DNA of 53,111 bases from Acidimicrobiales bacterium. GTDB lineage: Bacteria; Actinomycetota; Acidimicrobiia; Acidimicrobiales; Acidimicrobilacustridaceae. The translations under genes were made by a program, and so were the position numbers. The stretch spans positions 1 through 53,111 of the forward strand of contig JALOLF010000011.1 of the NCBI GenBank assembly GCA_025456085.1, given 5' to 3'. Numbering within the stretch: position 1 is the first letter of the stretch; each line of letters begins with the position of its first letter. Shown here one piece after another: positions 52,119 through 53,111 of the stretch. The notes beneath the pieces were generated by a model. It ran no database searches. It worked only from the letters and a program-made list of their open reading frames with translations, and was not told the DNA's origin.

Positions 52119-53111
52119 ATGTCGATGGGCGGCAACCCCGGTTCAGCATCGCTGGCCCTACGCGAGGCCGTGCGACGGTTCGGTCCGGGCCTGGCCTCCG
52201 AACCCGCCCAGCTCCGGGCCGTGCTCGGCGATCTGGCCCCGCCGACCGGCGCCACGGAACGCGCCGCCCTGGACGCGCTCGTCGAGACGGCCCGCAGCGG
52301 CGTCGCCGCAGAACTGGTCGTCGGTCGCGCCCGGCCTCCGGGCATCGAACAGCGCCTGGCCGCCCTCACGGGACTCACGCCCGAGTGGGCGACCTGGTGC
52401 GTGGACACCTGGTGCGCCGCCCTCGGCATCGGGTCCGGCCTGACGGGGCCGGCCACCACACCGCTCCGGCCCGGCCCCACGACCTCCGCCGTCGATCCGG
52501 GGGACCGAGCCGGGCAGCGGGACGCCACGGGCCGTTCCGGCACCCGCATCGCCCTGGTGGTCGGCGCGGCGCTGAGTGTCGCCGCGCTCGTCGGGGTCGT
52601 CGCCGTGCTCCGGCTCGGCGGCGACAACGGTGCCGGAGACGACCCCGACACCGAGGCACCGCCGTCGGTGTCCAACTCGGACCACTGGCACACCGCGTAC
52701 GGCGTCCACGTGTGCGACACCTTCCAGGAGCCCATCCCCGATCAGGGCACCGACCCCGTGGGCATCCACACCCACGGTGACGGGGTGATCCACATCCACC
52801 CCTTCTCGGAGGCCTCCTCGGGCGACAACGCGCAGCTCTACCACTTCACCGACCTGAAGACCAACGGCGACGACTGCAACGGCGAACCCGGCACCTGGAA
52901 GCTGCTGTGGTGGCCCGCCGACGACCTCGGCGCCGAGGCCATCGTGCGCACCGACATCGACAGCTTCGGCGACTTCCGCTTCCCCGAGGACCGCGGCGCG
53001 CTCACCCTGGCCTTCGTGCCCGACAGCACCGACGTCAACGGCCTGCGGCCGCCGACCGTGGGCGAGCTCGACTCGCTCAGCGACGTCGCCAACGACCCCG
53101 ACGCCGGCGGC
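52119..53111 (+). CDS. Adaptor-domain membrane protein E with His-rich ectodomain (3' end beyond window)
   Basis: 331 codons, open to the right edge. Residues about 10-105 are the shared adaptor domain (VRRFGPGLASEPAQLRAVLG, DLAPPTGATER, WCVDTWCAALGI). A Pro/Thr/Asp linker leads to a membrane helix (143-166), then an acidic linker and an ectodomain starting SNSDHWHTAYGVHVCDTF, then GIHTHGDGVIHIHPF. Clustered His (HWH, HTH, HIH) suggests metal binding, a motif I recall from other actinobacterial secreted or membrane proteins of unknown function. Several Cys could form disulfides. It is divergent from the SARP-FHA gene and probably leaderless. Confidence 0.75.
   Translation, partial: MSMGGNPGSASLALREAVRRFGPGLASEPAQLRAVLGDLAPPTGATERAALDALVETARSGVAAELVVGRARPPGIEQRLAALTGLTPEWATWCVDTWCAALGIGSGLTGPATTPLRPGPTTSAVDPGDRAGQRDATGRSGTRIALVVGAALSVAALVGVVAVLRLGGDNGAGDDPDTEAPPSVSNSDHWHTAYGVHVCDTFQEPIPDQGTDPVGIHTHGDGVIHIHPFSEASSGDNAQLYHFTDLKTNGDDCNGEPGTWKLLWWPADDLGAEAIVRTDIDSFGDFRFPEDRGALTLAFVPDSTDVNGLRPPTVGELDSLSDVANDPDAGG

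Overview
The window is very GC-rich, with dense, strand-coherent operons, frequent GTG/TTG starts and 1-4 bp stop/start overlaps. Gene content and order (mreBCD-mrdA-rodA, then two linked radical-SAM genes, an RNase E/G, rplU and rpmA; tig-clpP-clpX-folC-ndk; a Tad/Flp pilus cluster; a WS/DGAT acyltransferase; SARP-FHA and FHA-ABC proteins) point to a high-GC actinobacterium. The class Acidimicrobiia is my best guess, by resemblance only. I found no rRNA, tRNA, IS element, phage gene or CRISPR array.

Layout. (1) 1-2,497, minus strand: a Flp-type pilin followed by three TadE/TadG-like pseudopilins; the last runs off the left edge. (2) 2,723-19,412, minus strand: a core block. Read in transcription order it is tig, clpP, clpX, folC, ndk, mreB, mreC, mreD, mrdA, rodA, the TIGR03960-type and TIGR03936-type radical-SAM pair, RNase E/G, rplU, rpmA. 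(3) 19,500-31,602: a mixed metabolic and envelope segment with a Gfo/Idh/MocA oxidoreductase, a PAP2 phosphatase, a CPA2-type antiporter, a WS/DGAT acyltransferase with a companion beta-rich protein, a lipoprotein, an internally duplicated membrane protein, a LysR regulator facing a small gene, a methyltransferase, a triple SRPBCC protein and a 35-residue single-span protein. (4) 31,792-53,111: a signalling island.

The signalling island is the most interesting part. Five genes encode single-span membrane proteins that share one N-terminal domain of about 100 residues (core pattern RFGxxLAxxPxQLRAVLxDLAPPT ... LVVxxAxxGVxxEL ... WxVxxWCxALGI). Each continues through a transmembrane helix into a different predicted extracytoplasmic domain: a PsbP/LpqN-like fold, a monohaem cytochrome c, a cupredoxin-like domain without copper ligands, an acidic domain of unknown type, and a His-rich domain. 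Around them lie a kinase with a zinc ribbon, a PP2C phosphatase and a vWA protein (a TerY-P-type triad), a TPR-AAA+ ATPase, a TPR membrane protein, an Hsp70-like ATPase with two dynamin-like GTPases, a PH/GRAM-like protein, a double-FHA ABC exporter and an EmbR-like SARP-FHA regulator. Two 11-bp-period direct repeats (TTGAAGC-N4-CTGAAGS) lie 63 and 69 bp upstream of two island transcription units. That is the spacing SARP regulators use, so they are candidate sites for the locus's own regulator. I infer a phospho-threonine envelope/redox sensing system in which interchangeable ectodomains share one cytoplasmic adaptor. The architecture is visible in the sequence; the function is inference.
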